Shown: positions 42,996 to 53,511, numbered from the stretch's first letter. The stretch: 64,000 nt of DNA from Marinomonas sp. TW1 (GCF_001625355.1 NZ_JSEE01000007.1:147950-211949); one strand, 5' to 3'. Numbers and translations are program-made. The notes: generated by a model from the sequence alone, not told the origin.

Positions 42996-43055
42996 AAATT
43001 GGACACACTCTTATTGGCTAATGGATATCGCCCAGACAGTAAAAGGAAATGGGGT

Positions 43056-44321
43056 TTATAGCAAGCCAAGACGCTTTTTCAGCGTGTGTTTTTGAGCATC
43101 TGTGAGAGCTGAGGCCTGCCCAGATTTGATCAACCGGTTCCATTGTTTCCAAGACTTAATGGCTTCACCTATGTGTTCACGGGTGAGATATTGCTGTATT
43201 TCAATGCGAAAAGAATTGGAAATGGCGGCAGGGTTGGCTTTGCCAAAGGAGCGTAAACGGATCAAAGAACGTTTAAATTTATCCGCGAGTTTCGCGTTGT
43301 CACCACCAGCATTCATCATATTGGTTAGACACTTGAGGTACTCATAGTAGTATTCTACTTTCTCATTGATGGTGTCACGAGTGAGGCGAATAATACGAGA
43401 GTAAGCATGCTCTGCCGTTTCCCAGTCGGCGATTTTGACGCTTAATTCCGCCAAGCGCAAACAACGGTCATTCGATCGAGGTGAGACTTCGAGAGCGCGT
43501 TTCATGGCAAACTGGGCGTCTTCAAGATTGCCTTGGTCTTCTTGTGCCTCTGCCAACAAATCATAGGCAGACAGAAAATGACGGCTCAATTCAATGGTCT
43601 GCTCTAACTTTTTAATCGCTGCACCCACTGCACCAAGTTGCATTTCACATTGCGCGATACCGTAATGGGCCCAAGCGAGTGTTTTATGATTCTTAATAAT
43701 CAACATGTAATGACTTTTTGCATCTTTATAGCGACCACGGGCATACAAAGATTCGCCAATGATTTTTAGGCATTGACTGGCGAAATGGGGGTACTCCGCC
43801 ATGATGTTTTTCGCCTGCGTTTCCATCTTTTCGTATTCATTGAGCTTGCGAGCAGTGTTAATGCCTTCAAAGATCTTTTTTTGCTTTTGAACTTTTTCAA
43901 GACGACGGAAAAAAGCAGCTGGTGGAAACGGCTTCACCAGATAGCTGTCAGGTTGGTATTCCAACACACTGACCACACTTTCATAGGCGGTGTCAGCGGT
44001 CACCATGATAAAAATGGTGGAATGATCTTGAGCGTAGTTTTTGCGAGACGTTTCGAGGATTTGTTGGCCGTCAATGCTGCCGCCAAGATTGTAATCAGAA
44101 AGGATAACATCGTAATGTTTTTCTAGAATTCGTTTGATGGCCATTTGGCCAGAGTATTCTACATCAATTTTGCTGTAACCCAGCGACGTCATTAATGACT
44201 TCAGCATAATGCGCATTTCACCAATGTCTTCTATAATCAGAACACGCTTTTGCGAAATGTCCACGATTTCTTGGTGTATGCCGTTGCTACTGTCAACGCT
44301 GAATGCGGTTACATCTGTCAA
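43056..44321 (-). CDS. Response regulator with tetratricopeptide repeats
   Basis: A 421-residue protein with an N-terminal CheY-like receiver (about residues 25-150; acidic pocket IEDIGEM, phospho-Asp in VILSDYNLGG near 76, VTAD, and Lys in SYLVKPFPP near 134) and about four TPRs (about 185-345). No DNA-binding or enzymatic domain follows, so it acts by protein contact. Similar receiver-TPR proteins occur in marine gammaproteobacteria, but partners are unknown. It is divergent from the chemoreceptor at 44532, so a chemotaxis role is possible. Confidence 0.9.
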   Translation of the reverse strand: MTDVTAFSVDSSNGIHQEIVDISQKRVLIIEDIGEMRIMLKSLMTSLGYSKIDVEYSGQMAIKRILEKHYDVILSDYNLGGSIDGQQILETSRKNYAQDHSTIFIMVTADTAYESVVSVLEYQPDSYLVKPFPPAAFFRRLEKVQKQKKIFEGINTARKLNEYEKMETQAKNIMAEYPHFASQCLKIIGESLYARGRYKDAKSHYMLIIKNHKTLAWAHYGIAQCEMQLGAVGAAIKKLEQTIELSRHFLSAYDLLAEAQEDQGNLEDAQFAMKRALEVSPRSNDRCLRLAELSVKIADWETAEHAYSRIIRLTRDTINEKVEYYYEYLKCLTNMMNAGGDNAKLADKFKRSLIRLRSFGKANPAAISNSFRIEIQQYLTREHIGEAIKSWKQWNRLIKSGQASALTDAQKHTLKKRLGLL

Positions 44322-44473
44322 ACTACTACCTAATACCTAAAATCCATTAGAGTCTTGTTATATCACGTTCACGATAAAAATCCTAAGACTGCAATGTAAT
44401 AGATCGTATGTTAATGATGTTATTGAATGAAGATTATGGACTAAGACTTTAGTCGTATCTGATTGGATTTACA

Positions 44474-44501
44474 TTGACCCAGATTAATCCGAGCATAGGA
44501 T
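44474..44501 (+). promoter_or_regulatory. Sigma-70-like promoter of the C-terminal-sensor chemoreceptor
   Basis: TTGACC and TAGGAT are separated by 16 bases, ending 30 bp before the start codon at 44532. Confidence 0.5.
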
Positions 44502-44531
44502 AAAAAAATAATTATAATAAAGGATGATACT

Positions 44532-46100
44532 ATGCTGTACTTTCAAATGAGCTGCGTACTAGGACTTTTTATCCTATTCGCCTTAGGGTTTTTCTCTGGT
44601 GACATTGCACTGCCTTATAGTCTTATTGGTGCTCTGTTAGCGGGATTGACTTTGTGGCGCGCCTATCTAGAGAAACGACTCAACCTATCGGATAAAGAAG
44701 GGGATACGTCAGCCATTTATACCTCATCCTCTTATTCTGAAGTCGGGCAAAATGTCACCCAAGCGACTTCTCGTATGGCCATCGGCGCAGCAGAAGTCTC
44801 TCATTTTGTCGATTCGTTAAGCAAAGATATCCATCATACACATCAAGACAGTGAGCAAATTACCCAAGCGGTAGAGACCTTATCTAGCACAGGTTTGAGT
44901 TTGTCCAACAACCTAGGGCAGCTTGCCAAAACCATGTCGGATACGGCGCAATCAAGCAGTACAGCGCAGACCGCTTTGTCACAAAGCGCAGATCAGATTT
45001 CTGAACTGACAGAAAAGGTGCAAAGTGCTAACGATCAACTGGCTAAGTTGACCAAAAGTGCGGATGACATTGATCGCATTACTGAGGTCATTAAAGGGGT
45101 ATCAGAACAAACAAACTTGTTGGCACTGAATGCTGCAATTGAAGCGGCAAGGGCGGGTGAACAAGGGCGTGGCTTTGCGGTGGTGGCAGATGAAGTACGA
45201 GCTTTAGCGGGAAAAAGCGCCGATGCTTCGGAACAAATATCGGCTTTATTGATTGAGGTTCGGCACAACAGTACGGGCACAAATCAAGAAATGCATGCTT
45301 TAAAGAATCTTTCTGAGTCCTTGTCTGCCACCTTGTTGGGAGAAACCGACCGTTTTATTTCGTTAACGGAAGAAGTGCAAAATGCGTCGCTAGTATTATC
45401 CGAAGTAGAAAGCAGTGGTGAAGAATTAGGAACCGTCAGTTCACAAATAAGCGGCTCAATCGCTCGCATTGGCCAATCTTTACAAGACATCTCTCAGCGT
45501 AGTGATCGCTTGTCTGAAGAGGCGGCCAGCTTGAGCAATGGCGCCGAAATCGTGTTCCGCGAACTAGACAAAGTAGATTCAGATTTGTTCTTTTCTAAGT
45601 TATTGCAAAGCGCGCAGCAGGCCGCTCAACAAATTGGTCTTGTCTTGGAGGCCGCTATTGATCAAAACCAGCTTACGATGAAGCAGGTTTTCTCTCAGGA
45701 CTATCAAGCCATTCAAGGCACGAATCCGACAAAATACAGTACCGCTTATGATGATTACAGTGACCAAACTTTTCCGCTGATACAGGAAGAAGTGTTAGAG
45801 CAACACGAAGAGGTCATGTTTGCGGGGGCCGTTGATCTCAATGGGTATTTCCCAACTCACAATAGGAAATTTAGCCAACCGTTAACCGGGGATTATGATA
45901 AGGATTTAGTGAGTAACCGTACCAAACGCATTTTTGATGACCCAACAGGGCGTCGCTGTGGAGCCCATACGGAGAGCTTTTTATTGCAAACCTATAAACG
46001 TGATACGGGTGAGATTCTTCACGATTTATCCGTGCCTATCTATGTGAAAGGGCAGCACTGGGGCGGTTTCCGTATGGGGTTTAAATCCTCAAGAGCATAG
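44532..46100 (+). CDS. Methyl-accepting chemotaxis protein with C-terminal sensor domain
   Basis: A 522-residue chemoreceptor with reversed domain order. Two hydrophobic segments at about residues 5-22 and 28-46 anchor the N-terminus with almost no periplasmic part. The signalling hairpin follows (tip [35 protein letters not shown] in pieces near 195-230). A separate C-terminal domain (about 350-522) contains [46 protein letters not shown] and HWGGFRMGF, a conserved block that I take to be the cytoplasmic sensor. AAAGGATGAT precedes the ATG. It converges on glgX with 4 bp between stop codons. Confidence 0.9.
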   Translation: MLYFQMSCVLGLFILFALGFFSGDIALPYSLIGALLAGLTLWRAYLEKRLNLSDKEGDTSAIYTSSSYSEVGQNVTQATSRMAIGAAEVSHFVDSLSKDIHHTHQDSEQITQAVETLSSTGLSLSNNLGQLAKTMSDTAQSSSTAQTALSQSADQISELTEKVQSANDQLAKLTKSADDIDRITEVIKGVSEQTNLLALNAAIEAARAGEQGRGFAVVADEVRALAGKSADASEQISALLIEVRHNSTGTNQEMHALKNLSESLSATLLGETDRFISLTEEVQNASLVLSEVESSGEELGTVSSQISGSIARIGQSLQDISQRSDRLSEEAASLSNGAEIVFRELDKVDSDLFFSKLLQSAQQAAQQIGLVLEAAIDQNQLTMKQVFSQDYQAIQGTNPTKYSTAYDDYSDQTFPLIQEEVLEQHEEVMFAGAVDLNGYFPTHNRKFSQPLTGDYDKDLVSNRTKRIFDDPTGRRCGAHTESFLLQTYKRDTGEILHDLSVPIYVKGQHWGGFRMGFKSSRA

Positions 46101-46104
46101 ATTT

Positions 46105-48141
46105 TTAGAGCCTTACTAAAGCCACACAGGCGCCTGAGCAAGTGATATGTTTGTCTGTCAATTGAACATTTTGTGATTGAAAGAGCACTTCGACCTGTGC
46201 GTCCTGATCCTGGTTAGACAGGGAAGGAAAAGGCACCTTAATTGGCGTTGCTTGATTGTAAAAAATCAACCATAGGCGACTACTCAGGTTCGCTGTGGTG
46301 AGCATTAAGGCGATAAAATGTCGATCCGGTGTATGCCAATCCTCATGGCTCATAGTGTCACTGTTTTCATTCAGCCAAGTGACTTGGTCAGCTGGTAAAT
46401 GCTGGAACAAGGCATCATCTTCAAGGTGCACCTCCGCTAAAATAGGGTAGGCTTTACGTAATGTCATGAGTTGGCTGATGGTGTCTTTTAATGCTTGGCT
46501 CTGCGATGCTTTAGACCAATTTAGCCAAGTGATGTCATTGTCTTGGCAGTAGGCATTGTTATTACCTTGTTGGCTGTGAGACAGCTCATCGCCGCCTAAT
46601 AGGTGTGGGGTGCCTTGACTTAATAATAAGGTGGCAAGAAAGCAAATTTTCTGGTTGAGTCGCAAGGCCAGTATTTCTGGGTCTTGGGTGTCGCCTTCGA
46701 CGCCGAAATTTTGACTGATGTTATCACCATGACCATCTCGATTGTCTTCCATATTGGCAAGGTTATGGCGCTGCTGGTAAGACACCAAATCCTCTAACGT
46801 AAAACCGTCATGATAGGTAATGTAGTTGACGGAATTTAATGCACTCTTATGACCTTTGTGGAAACAATCTCTTGAGCCTAGAAGCCGTGTAGCGAACTCG
46901 GCTATCATGCCTGAATCGCCATGCCAAAACCGCTTCACAGAGTCACGGTATTTATCATTGCACTCTAAAAATCCTTTCGGGAATTGTCCGACTTGATAAC
47001 CATTTGGGCCGATGTCCCAAGGCTCCATGACGAGACAGGTTTGGCTTAAAATTGGGTCTTGTAACATGGCTTGCAGTAACGGTGCATTGGCGCTGAAGTC
47101 ATGGTCGGTTCGACCTAGATCGACGCCTAAGTCAAAGCGAAAACCATCTACACCCATGACATCCACCCAATAACGCATGCTGTCACAAATGAGGCGGATA
47201 CTGGCTGGGCTGAAGGTATCGAAGCAGTTTCCGCAGCCTGTGTAGTTTAAGTATTGTCCCGCGTGATGACGGTAATAGCGACCGTTGTCTAACCCTCTAA
47301 AACTGACACAAGATTGATCCAATTCGCTTTCCGCCGTGTGGTTATAGACCACGTCTAAAATGACCTCGAACCCTGCCTCTCTGAGTCCGTCAATCATGGC
47401 TTGAAATTCCGCTACCGCATCGCTTTCAGCGTAGGACGGTTCTGGGGTAAAAAAGTTGATAGGGTTATAGCCCCAATAGTTGCTCAGCCCCAGTTGTTGC
47501 AAATGCCTTTCTGTCATAAAGGTAAAGCAAGGCATCAACTGAATGGTGGTGATATTAAGAGACTGTAAATGCGCAATCGCGGGGCGAGAAATGACGCCTA
47601 AGTATTTCCCCTTGTGTTGGTCGTCAATGTCCAGTTGTTGAGTAAAGCCTTTTACGTGGAGTTCATAAAGGCTGCGCTCATGGTTCGCCACAGACACTCT
47701 AGCAGGGCGTGTGGTTTGAGCTTTGGGTTCTATGGCCAAACATTTGGGTACACAGTGGGCTGAGTCTTGCGTTTGGATCACGCCTTGTTCTGTGATGGCG
47801 GCTTGATCTGGGTGCCAAACTAACTTATCAGAGAGGGCTTTTGCATAGGGATCAATAAGCAGCTTGGCAGGGTTAAACATGAGTTGCTGTTCTGGCTCAA
47901 ATGGCCCTTCGGCTCGAATACCGTATTTTTGACCTGCTTTTAACCCTAACACCAACATATGCCAAATGCCTCTGTGCTTGGCAATAAAAGGGATGGATTC
48001 CAGTTCTTGGTCATGATCATCAAATAAACACAGGTACAATTGACTGGCGTCTTCCGACACCACGGCGAAATTGATCCCATTGGGATGGATAGAAGGGCCT
48101 AACGGAAAGGTTTGGCCTTGGGTCACTTGATATGCGCTCAC
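46105..48141 (-). CDS. glgX: Glycogen debranching enzyme
   Basis: A 678-residue GH13 enzyme with an N-terminal CBM48 (about 8-95) and a TIM barrel. The four conserved regions are DVVYNHT (I), GFRFDLGVDLG with the nucleophilic Asp (II), MEPWDIG with the acid/base Glu (III) and TYHDGFTLEDLVSY (IV). GlgX removes alpha-1,6 maltotetraosyl branches from phosphorylase-limit glycogen. It is the third gene of the operon, 28 bp after glgB; the start is GTG with AAGGAG upstream. No glgP, glgA or glgC lies in the window. Confidence 0.94.
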   Translation of the reverse strand: MSAYQVTQGQTFPLGPSIHPNGINFAVVSEDASQLYLCLFDDHDQELESIPFIAKHRGIWHMLVLGLKAGQKYGIRAEGPFEPEQQLMFNPAKLLIDPYAKALSDKLVWHPDQAAITEQGVIQTQDSAHCVPKCLAIEPKAQTTRPARVSVANHERSLYELHVKGFTQQLDIDDQHKGKYLGVISRPAIAHLQSLNITTIQLMPCFTFMTERHLQQLGLSNYWGYNPINFFTPEPSYAESDAVAEFQAMIDGLREAGFEVILDVVYNHTAESELDQSCVSFRGLDNGRYYRHHAGQYLNYTGCGNCFDTFSPASIRLICDSMRYWVDVMGVDGFRFDLGVDLGRTDHDFSANAPLLQAMLQDPILSQTCLVMEPWDIGPNGYQVGQFPKGFLECNDKYRDSVKRFWHGDSGMIAEFATRLLGSRDCFHKGHKSALNSVNYITYHDGFTLEDLVSYQQRHNLANMEDNRDGHGDNISQNFGVEGDTQDPEILALRLNQKICFLATLLLSQGTPHLLGGDELSHSQQGNNNAYCQDNDITWLNWSKASQSQALKDTISQLMTLRKAYPILAEVHLEDDALFQHLPADQVTWLNENSDTMSHEDWHTPDRHFIALMLTTANLSSRLWLIFYNQATPIKVPFPSLSNQDQDAQVEVLFQSQNVQLTDKHITCSGACVALVRL

Positions 48142-48169
48142 CTTAAATTCTCCTTGTTGGATCGCTGAA

Positions 48170-50362
48170 TCAACCCTGCTGCCAAGTTAAAATTAATCCA
48201 CTCAAAGGCGGAACTTGTACCTCGATGCTATTTGCCCGACCGTGATGCGATATAGGCTCGGTTGAATAGATCGATTGTTGGCTAAACTGGCTGCCTTGGT
48301 AAACGCCATCGTCTGTATTCATTAACACCTGATATTGCCCAGACTCGGGAACGCCAATGCGGTAGTAAGAATGAGGGGTAGGTGTGAAATTGATAATCAC
48401 CAAAAGGTGCTCAGAGGTGTCTTTAGCGCGTCGTACAAAGGCCAGAATACTGTTTTGGCTGTCATCATGACTGATCCATTCAAAGCCCTCTGCAGAATGA
48501 TCGCAATGCAAACTGACTTGCTGCTGATAAAGCTGGTTTAGGTCTTTAGTCAGGTCCTGTTGAGCCTTGTGATAAGCAATGTCGAGTAAATGCCAGTCGA
48601 GTGACCGTTCGTGACTCCATTCTTGTCCCTGTGCGAATTCATTTCCCATGAAGTTTAGTTTTTTACCCGGATGACAATACATGTAAGCCGAAAACGCGCG
48701 CAAGTTTGCGAATTTCTGCCACGCATCGCCAGGCATCTTGTCGATCATCGAGTACTTACCGTGTACGACTTCATCATGGGAAATGGGCAAAACGAATTGC
48801 TCATCAAACGCGTATACCATGCTGAAACTCAATTCGCCTTGATGATATTGTCGATAAATCGGGTCACGTTGCATGTAATCTAGCGTGTCATTCATCCACC
48901 CCATGTTCCACTTAAAACCAAAGCCTAAACCATTCATAAAGGTCGGTTTAGAGACACCGGGGAAGGCCGTCGATTCCTCGGCCACGGTAAAACATCTGGG
49001 GTGATTAAGGTAAATGGTTTCATTGAGTTTTCGCAGAAATGCGATGGCTTCATAGTTGTGATTGCCGCCATCTTGGTTCGGAATCCATTCGCCTTCTTCG
49101 CGAGCGTAATCAAGGTATAACATAGAGGCGACAGCATCGACGCGTAAACCATCAATATGAAACTCTTCTAACCAATAAACCGCGTTACTGATTAAATAAT
49201 TAACCACATGATCTTTGCCGAAGTCATAGATTAAGGAGTTCCATTCCGGATGCCAGCCTTTCTTCGGGTCTGGGTACTCGTATTGTTTGCTGCCGTCAAA
49301 ATTGGCCAAGCCATGGCTGTCAGCCGGAAAATGCGCCGGCACCCAATCCATAATCACACCAATGCCAGCTTGGTGAAACGCGTCAACCAAGGCCTTAAAG
49401 TCTTCCGGATGACCAAAACGTGACGTCACGGCATACAGCCCAACGGGTTGATAACCCCAAGAACCATCAAAAGGGTATTCGGTGATGGGCAATAACTCTA
49501 CGTGGGTGTAGCCCATGCTTTTAACATAAGGCACCAGCTGATCTTTGAGTTCCAAATAGCTGAGCGGCTGATTGTCTGGTTTGCGACGCCATGAACCAAT
49601 ATGTACCTCATAAATGCTCATGGGCCGCTCGTAGAGATCCTCAACGGAGCGTTGGCGCCAGTCTGAGTCGGCCCAAACATGGTGGCGGTCAAAGCATGTG
49701 ATGCTGGCAAATGATGGGAATTGTTCAATCTGTTGTGCGTAAGGGTCCGTACGATGAGGTAATAATTCACCGTCATGGGCACGAATTTCAAATTTATAAC
49801 GGGCACCATGATTGACGTCTGGTATAAACAAGCGCCATACACCATCGCCATTACTCGACATTGGATGAACTCGGCCATCCCAACCATTGAAATCTCCCAC
49901 CACAGACACAGAGCGAGCGGCCGGAGCGTAAACCGCAAAGCGAGCCCCTTGAATGCTTAACTCATCATGAATGTACGCACTGCGTTGAATCGCCCCTTGG
50001 CTCTTAAAGAGATTCGCGGTGTGGTGGTCAGGGTCTTTGAAACTGCTGTCAGCAAACTGATATGGGTCGACGATAGTATGGTGATTACCATCTTGGTATT
50101 GGATTTTTAGTCGATAATGTGTGTGGTCAATGTCCTCGGGCCAAGGGGCGGTAAAAAGCCCGCTGAGGTCAGAGGGCGTCATTTTCATCAGAGTGTTATC
50201 TTGATCAATGGCTAAAACCAGAACGGACTCCGCCTCAGGTTGCCATACATACAAGGTTTGCTGTTGAGTCACGGGATCTTGGTGACGTCCCAAACACCCA
50301 AAAGGGTCGGCACATTGCGTTTTTGCTAAATCTTGCAACAAGTCGTGCTTGACTAAATCCAT
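48170..50362 (-). CDS. glgB: 1,4-alpha-glucan branching enzyme
   Basis: A 730-residue GH13 enzyme, the normal GlgB length. It has tandem N-terminal CBM48-like modules (RFAVYAPAARSVSVVGDFNGWDG near 140) and a catalytic barrel: DWVPAHFP (I), GLRVDAVASMLYLDY with nucleophile near residue 405 (II), AEESTAFPG with the acid/base near 458 (III) and LPISHDEVVHGK (IV). It introduces alpha-1,6 branches in glycogen. It lies 23 bp after the PHK-like gene and has GGAG before the ATG. Confidence 0.96.
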   Translation of the reverse strand: MDLVKHDLLQDLAKTQCADPFGCLGRHQDPVTQQQTLYVWQPEAESVLVLAIDQDNTLMKMTPSDLSGLFTAPWPEDIDHTHYRLKIQYQDGNHHTIVDPYQFADSSFKDPDHHTANLFKSQGAIQRSAYIHDELSIQGARFAVYAPAARSVSVVGDFNGWDGRVHPMSSNGDGVWRLFIPDVNHGARYKFEIRAHDGELLPHRTDPYAQQIEQFPSFASITCFDRHHVWADSDWRQRSVEDLYERPMSIYEVHIGSWRRKPDNQPLSYLELKDQLVPYVKSMGYTHVELLPITEYPFDGSWGYQPVGLYAVTSRFGHPEDFKALVDAFHQAGIGVIMDWVPAHFPADSHGLANFDGSKQYEYPDPKKGWHPEWNSLIYDFGKDHVVNYLISNAVYWLEEFHIDGLRVDAVASMLYLDYAREEGEWIPNQDGGNHNYEAIAFLRKLNETIYLNHPRCFTVAEESTAFPGVSKPTFMNGLGFGFKWNMGWMNDTLDYMQRDPIYRQYHQGELSFSMVYAFDEQFVLPISHDEVVHGKYSMIDKMPGDAWQKFANLRAFSAYMYCHPGKKLNFMGNEFAQGQEWSHERSLDWHLLDIAYHKAQQDLTKDLNQLYQQQVSLHCDHSAEGFEWISHDDSQNSILAFVRRAKDTSEHLLVIINFTPTPHSYYRIGVPESGQYQVLMNTDDGVYQGSQFSQQSIYSTEPISHHGRANSIEVQVPPLSGLILTWQQG

Positions 50363-50385
50363 TCAATTCTCCAGCCAGAGTCAAT

Positions 50386-53300
50386 TTATTCACTCGATGA
50401 ATGTTGGTACTGATGACTATGAAGCTTGCTGACCGCCCAGCGTAAGAACTGATTGGCTTTGCTTGGTGTGATCTGGGCAAAGTCATCCACGGCCGCCGCA
50501 ATTTGATCTTCTTCAGGGTGTTCTGCCTGATACTGTTTAGCATAGTCCATAGCGGCTTGAGACACTAATACGGGAAGATTGACTTCTTGTTCAAATTGAC
50601 ATTTTTTGTGTTGCTGACAGAACTGAATGAAAGCGTATAAGCCCTCAAAAATTAAACTCTTATACCAGCTAGGGTGAATGTCAGAGGTGAGGTCTTCGAC
50701 GAGCAAGGCAAAGGTGTCTTCCCCCGGTGTCATGGAATTCAAGGCGCGTTTACAGTCGAGTCGCGTATTGCTTTGTAAGTCGCCAAAGACGATGGTATTG
50801 ACGTGACTGAGACTTTCCCAAAATTGCAGCAATAGGCTATCAGGCAGCTTGGTAATCATGCCTTGTTCAGAACGCCACTCGAACCAGTCAATGTCTTTTA
50901 AAGTGCCCTGAGCGTCTGTGGTGTGGTGGTATCGTAAGCTGGTGGCAACGTGAGCGAATTCATCGTGTTTTTGTTTTAACACATGCTCAAGAGCAAAGTA
51001 GAGGGCGCTTGGGGAGACTTTGGCCAATGTGTCATAGATAGGGGCGGAATCCTCTGGATCAAAGTAGCGAGCACACAAGGTCACAAGATTATGAATACGA
51101 ATGGTGCGAATTCCGGAGAAGAAGTCGGGTTGAGTGCGGATTAAGGTACCTGCGATGGCAATTAATTCATGGCATAAAACCAGACTGATGGCGCTACTAG
51201 ACGCCTTTCTCATCGCCTCAAGAATGGCATCTTGATGTAAAGGAGAGCTGATTTCTATTTCATTGTCTGGGGTTTCGCCGACAACTAAGAAACGCTGTCT
51301 GACGGTAATGTCTGCAATGTAGGTCGCTAAATCCGTGGTGGGCGTGATCAACAGAGCATAAAGTTGCCGAGCGGCACGCCAGTTCTCAGAAATAAGGGTT
51401 TGCAAATAGACTTTGTGCAGTACTTTGTATGCAGTCGTGGCTGGCGTTGAATTGGGCAAGGTACTCATCAAAGCGTTACGCTCGCCGAGCAAGGTAAGGC
51501 AATGTACGGCTTGATTGAGGGAAGGGGTTTCTGACAACTGTGCCAATAGGTTATCGGTCGTGGCGTGCTCTTGATCAAGGGAAAAGTATTGATCATCATC
51601 CGCCAGCGGCCAGCTGCGTTCATGATGACTTAATTGAATACCCAGCTGCAGAGAATCGCTGGGTTTCATGGTAATGACGCGACGATTGCCTGATTTAAAT
51701 GCGTTTTTAGCGGATTGTGGGATGACGCGATAGGTGTCATTTTCACGCTTTTGCAAGAGTCGAATGAATTCAAACAGTTCATGACTGTTGCTCATTTCAC
51801 TCATGGCTTCGTCAATTAAAATGGTAAACACCGCGTTGGCTTGGTAATACCAATGATTTGCTAAGCTGGTAAGCTCATTTCGAATGTGGGCTTGGAACAA
51901 ATCAGGGTCAATCTTACGGTAATCTTTGTCTTCGTTTTGTATCCAAGATAAGCACAAATAATGCTCGTTATTAATGCTAAACGCCTGTGATGTTGCCAAA
52001 CTGTTGAGGGCGCGATTTGGACGACCTGTTAAGCCGAGGGACGTGGATTCGCCCAAGTGTTGGTAGGTTGTCACCAGTTGTTCCGCAGTAATGGCCTTGA
52101 GAGGGGCAATTTCTTCAAGGGTTTGACACAAGCAGCCCGCGTCCATTAGCTTTTGTTTGACTCTGTCGTTTTGCGCCAAAATGACCATGGAGGTGGTGAT
52201 TTTATGTTTTCTATGTTGAATCTTGTGCAATCCGAGAGGGTCTAAATCATCGGTTTTAATCAGCTCTTCATCCAGCATCTTACCGACAAGGTATAAGCTC
52301 TGCGCCCACACCAGAGGTAAATTGTCATTCGGCAAGCGACGTTGCGAACCGGGCTTTTCTTTTTCCGCTAAGATGTTCTCCTGCGGAACATAATAAAGCT
52401 CAGGTAAGAGTTTTTGACCGTCTTTTTCAACCATGAGGGTTTCGAGCTTGTGGCGATAATAATTGGCACTTTCCCAATCACGAGCAAACAGACGGTCGAT
52501 GTACAAATAAGTAAAAAACAGCGGCCACTCTGACTCAATGTGCTCAAAGTTAATGAGCTCATCGTATTCATAATGAATCCGGTTCTTGTCTTCCAAAACA
52601 GACTGGTGGCCGTCCAGAAGGAAACGTTTACAACCGTATTCCCCCCCCAATTTATTGAGGATTTCTTGCCGAGTTCGTCGGGTAAGTTTTTCGTCGTTTA
52701 CGGCAAAGGCGGGAAAGCCAATGATGCTTAAAATAGCGCTATCGACTTCTTTCGAGCGGGATTCTTTCGGCAATAATGATTGCAGAACCGAACCCGCCCG
52801 CGCGACAGCATCGGCAAAGGAGTGCACCACGGCCCATTCAGGGCCGTCGTCACCAAACAGGTTCAAACCATCCATGGCTTCCATGGCGGCTTTGGCCATG
52901 CCAACGGAACTGGCATTGATTTCAGCCTTGCCATTATTCACCTTGTTACCCCGTTCCCAGATGCCATAATCTGGCGTGCGATAGGTGCGAGAAATGTAAT
53001 AGATGAGGTTTTGAATAAAATTGAATTCGTCACGAGAAAAAATGATTTTACTGCCGGCCTTGGTCATTTGCGCCATCATCAGCAAATAAAAGCTGGTGGC
53101 ATCGATCTGTAAATGCCCCCAAGCATCATCGGCAACGGCTTCTAAGCCGGTTTTCGTGTCATATTTGGCGTGTAGGGCGTCTTTTGGGTCAAGGCTATGC
53201 TTGAAGGCCTCAACTTTATGGGATTGACGCATCATGGCGAACAGCAAGCCGCGCATCATCTTGATGCAGGCAAACTCCAGTTCATGAGCTCGCTTATCGG

Positions 53301-53511
53301 TATCGGATGCACGTTTGTAAGCCAAATACAAAGCCCAAACGGCTTGGATGCTATAGACATTATCACGCACCCAGGCGTCGGTATAATTACCATGATTATT
53401 GATGCTGGTGCTGGCAGGAAAGAGCCCAGTGACAGGGTGCTGGCGCGATAAAATCACCGCTTGAATGTGTTGATAAAGAGAGTCGAGCGTATCTTGCGTA
53501 TCGGACGGCAT
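50386..53511 (-). CDS. Phosphorylase-kinase alpha/beta-like GH15-fold protein
   Basis: A 1041-residue soluble protein. Its N-terminal about 430 residues match, over long stretches, the GH15-like domain of eukaryotic phosphorylase b kinase alpha/beta subunits: DAWVRDNVYSIQAVWALYLAY, KDALHAKYDTKTG, WGHLQIDATSFYLL, INASSVGMAKAAMEA, YGCKRFLLDG and ELYYVPQENI. The C-terminal half (to about 1030) is alpha-helical and probably corresponds to the KPBB C-terminal region. In animals these subunits regulate the kinase; whether the bacterial protein hydrolyses glucans or only binds them is unknown. No kinase gamma subunit is present. It is the first gene of the glycogen operon, so a regulatory or glucan-binding role in glycogen metabolism is inferred. 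Confidence 0.9.
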   Translation of the reverse strand: MPSDTQDTLDSLYQHIQAVILSRQHPVTGLFPASTSINNHGNYTDAWVRDNVYSIQAVWALYLAYKRASDTDKRAHELEFACIKMMRGLLFAMMRQSHKVEAFKHSLDPKDALHAKYDTKTGLEAVADDAWGHLQIDATSFYLLMMAQMTKAGSKIIFSRDEFNFIQNLIYYISRTYRTPDYGIWERGNKVNNGKAEINASSVGMAKAAMEAMDGLNLFGDDGPEWAVVHSFADAVARAGSVLQSLLPKESRSKEVDSAILSIIGFPAFAVNDEKLTRRTRQEILNKLGGEYGCKRFLLDGHQSVLEDKNRIHYEYDELINFEHIESEWPLFFTYLYIDRLFARDWESANYYRHKLETLMVEKDGQKLLPELYYVPQENILAEKEKPGSQRRLPNDNLPLVWAQSLYLVGKMLDEELIKTDDLDPLGLHKIQHRKHKITTSMVILAQNDRVKQKLMDAGCLCQTLEEIAPLKAITAEQLVTTYQHLGESTSLGLTGRPNRALNSLATSQAFSINNEHYLCLSWIQNEDKDYRKIDPDLFQAHIRNELTSLANHWYYQANAVFTILIDEAMSEMSNSHELFEFIRLLQKRENDTYRVIPQSAKNAFKSGNRRVITMKPSDSLQLGIQLSHHERSWPLADDDQYFSLDQEHATTDNLLAQLSETPSLNQAVHCLTLLGERNALMSTLPNSTPATTAYKVLHKVYLQTLISENWRAARQLYALLITPTTDLATYIADITVRQRFLVVGETPDNEIEISSPLHQDAILEAMRKASSSAISLVLCHELIAIAGTLIRTQPDFFSGIRTIRIHNLVTLCARYFDPEDSAPIYDTLAKVSPSALYFALEHVLKQKHDEFAHVATSLRYHHTTDAQGTLKDIDWFEWRSEQGMITKLPDSLLLQFWESLSHVNTIVFGDLQSNTRLDCKRALNSMTPGEDTFALLVEDLTSDIHPSWYKSLIFEGLYAFIQFCQQHKKCQFEQEVNLPVLVSQAAMDYAKQYQAEHPEEDQIAAAVDDFAQITPSKANQFLRWAVSKLHSHQYQHSSSE

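Noticed and set aside
52586..52969. A 127-codon rightward frame opposite the PHK-like gene
   Set aside because: Antisense shadow of a strongly conserved coding region with no start signal or domain.
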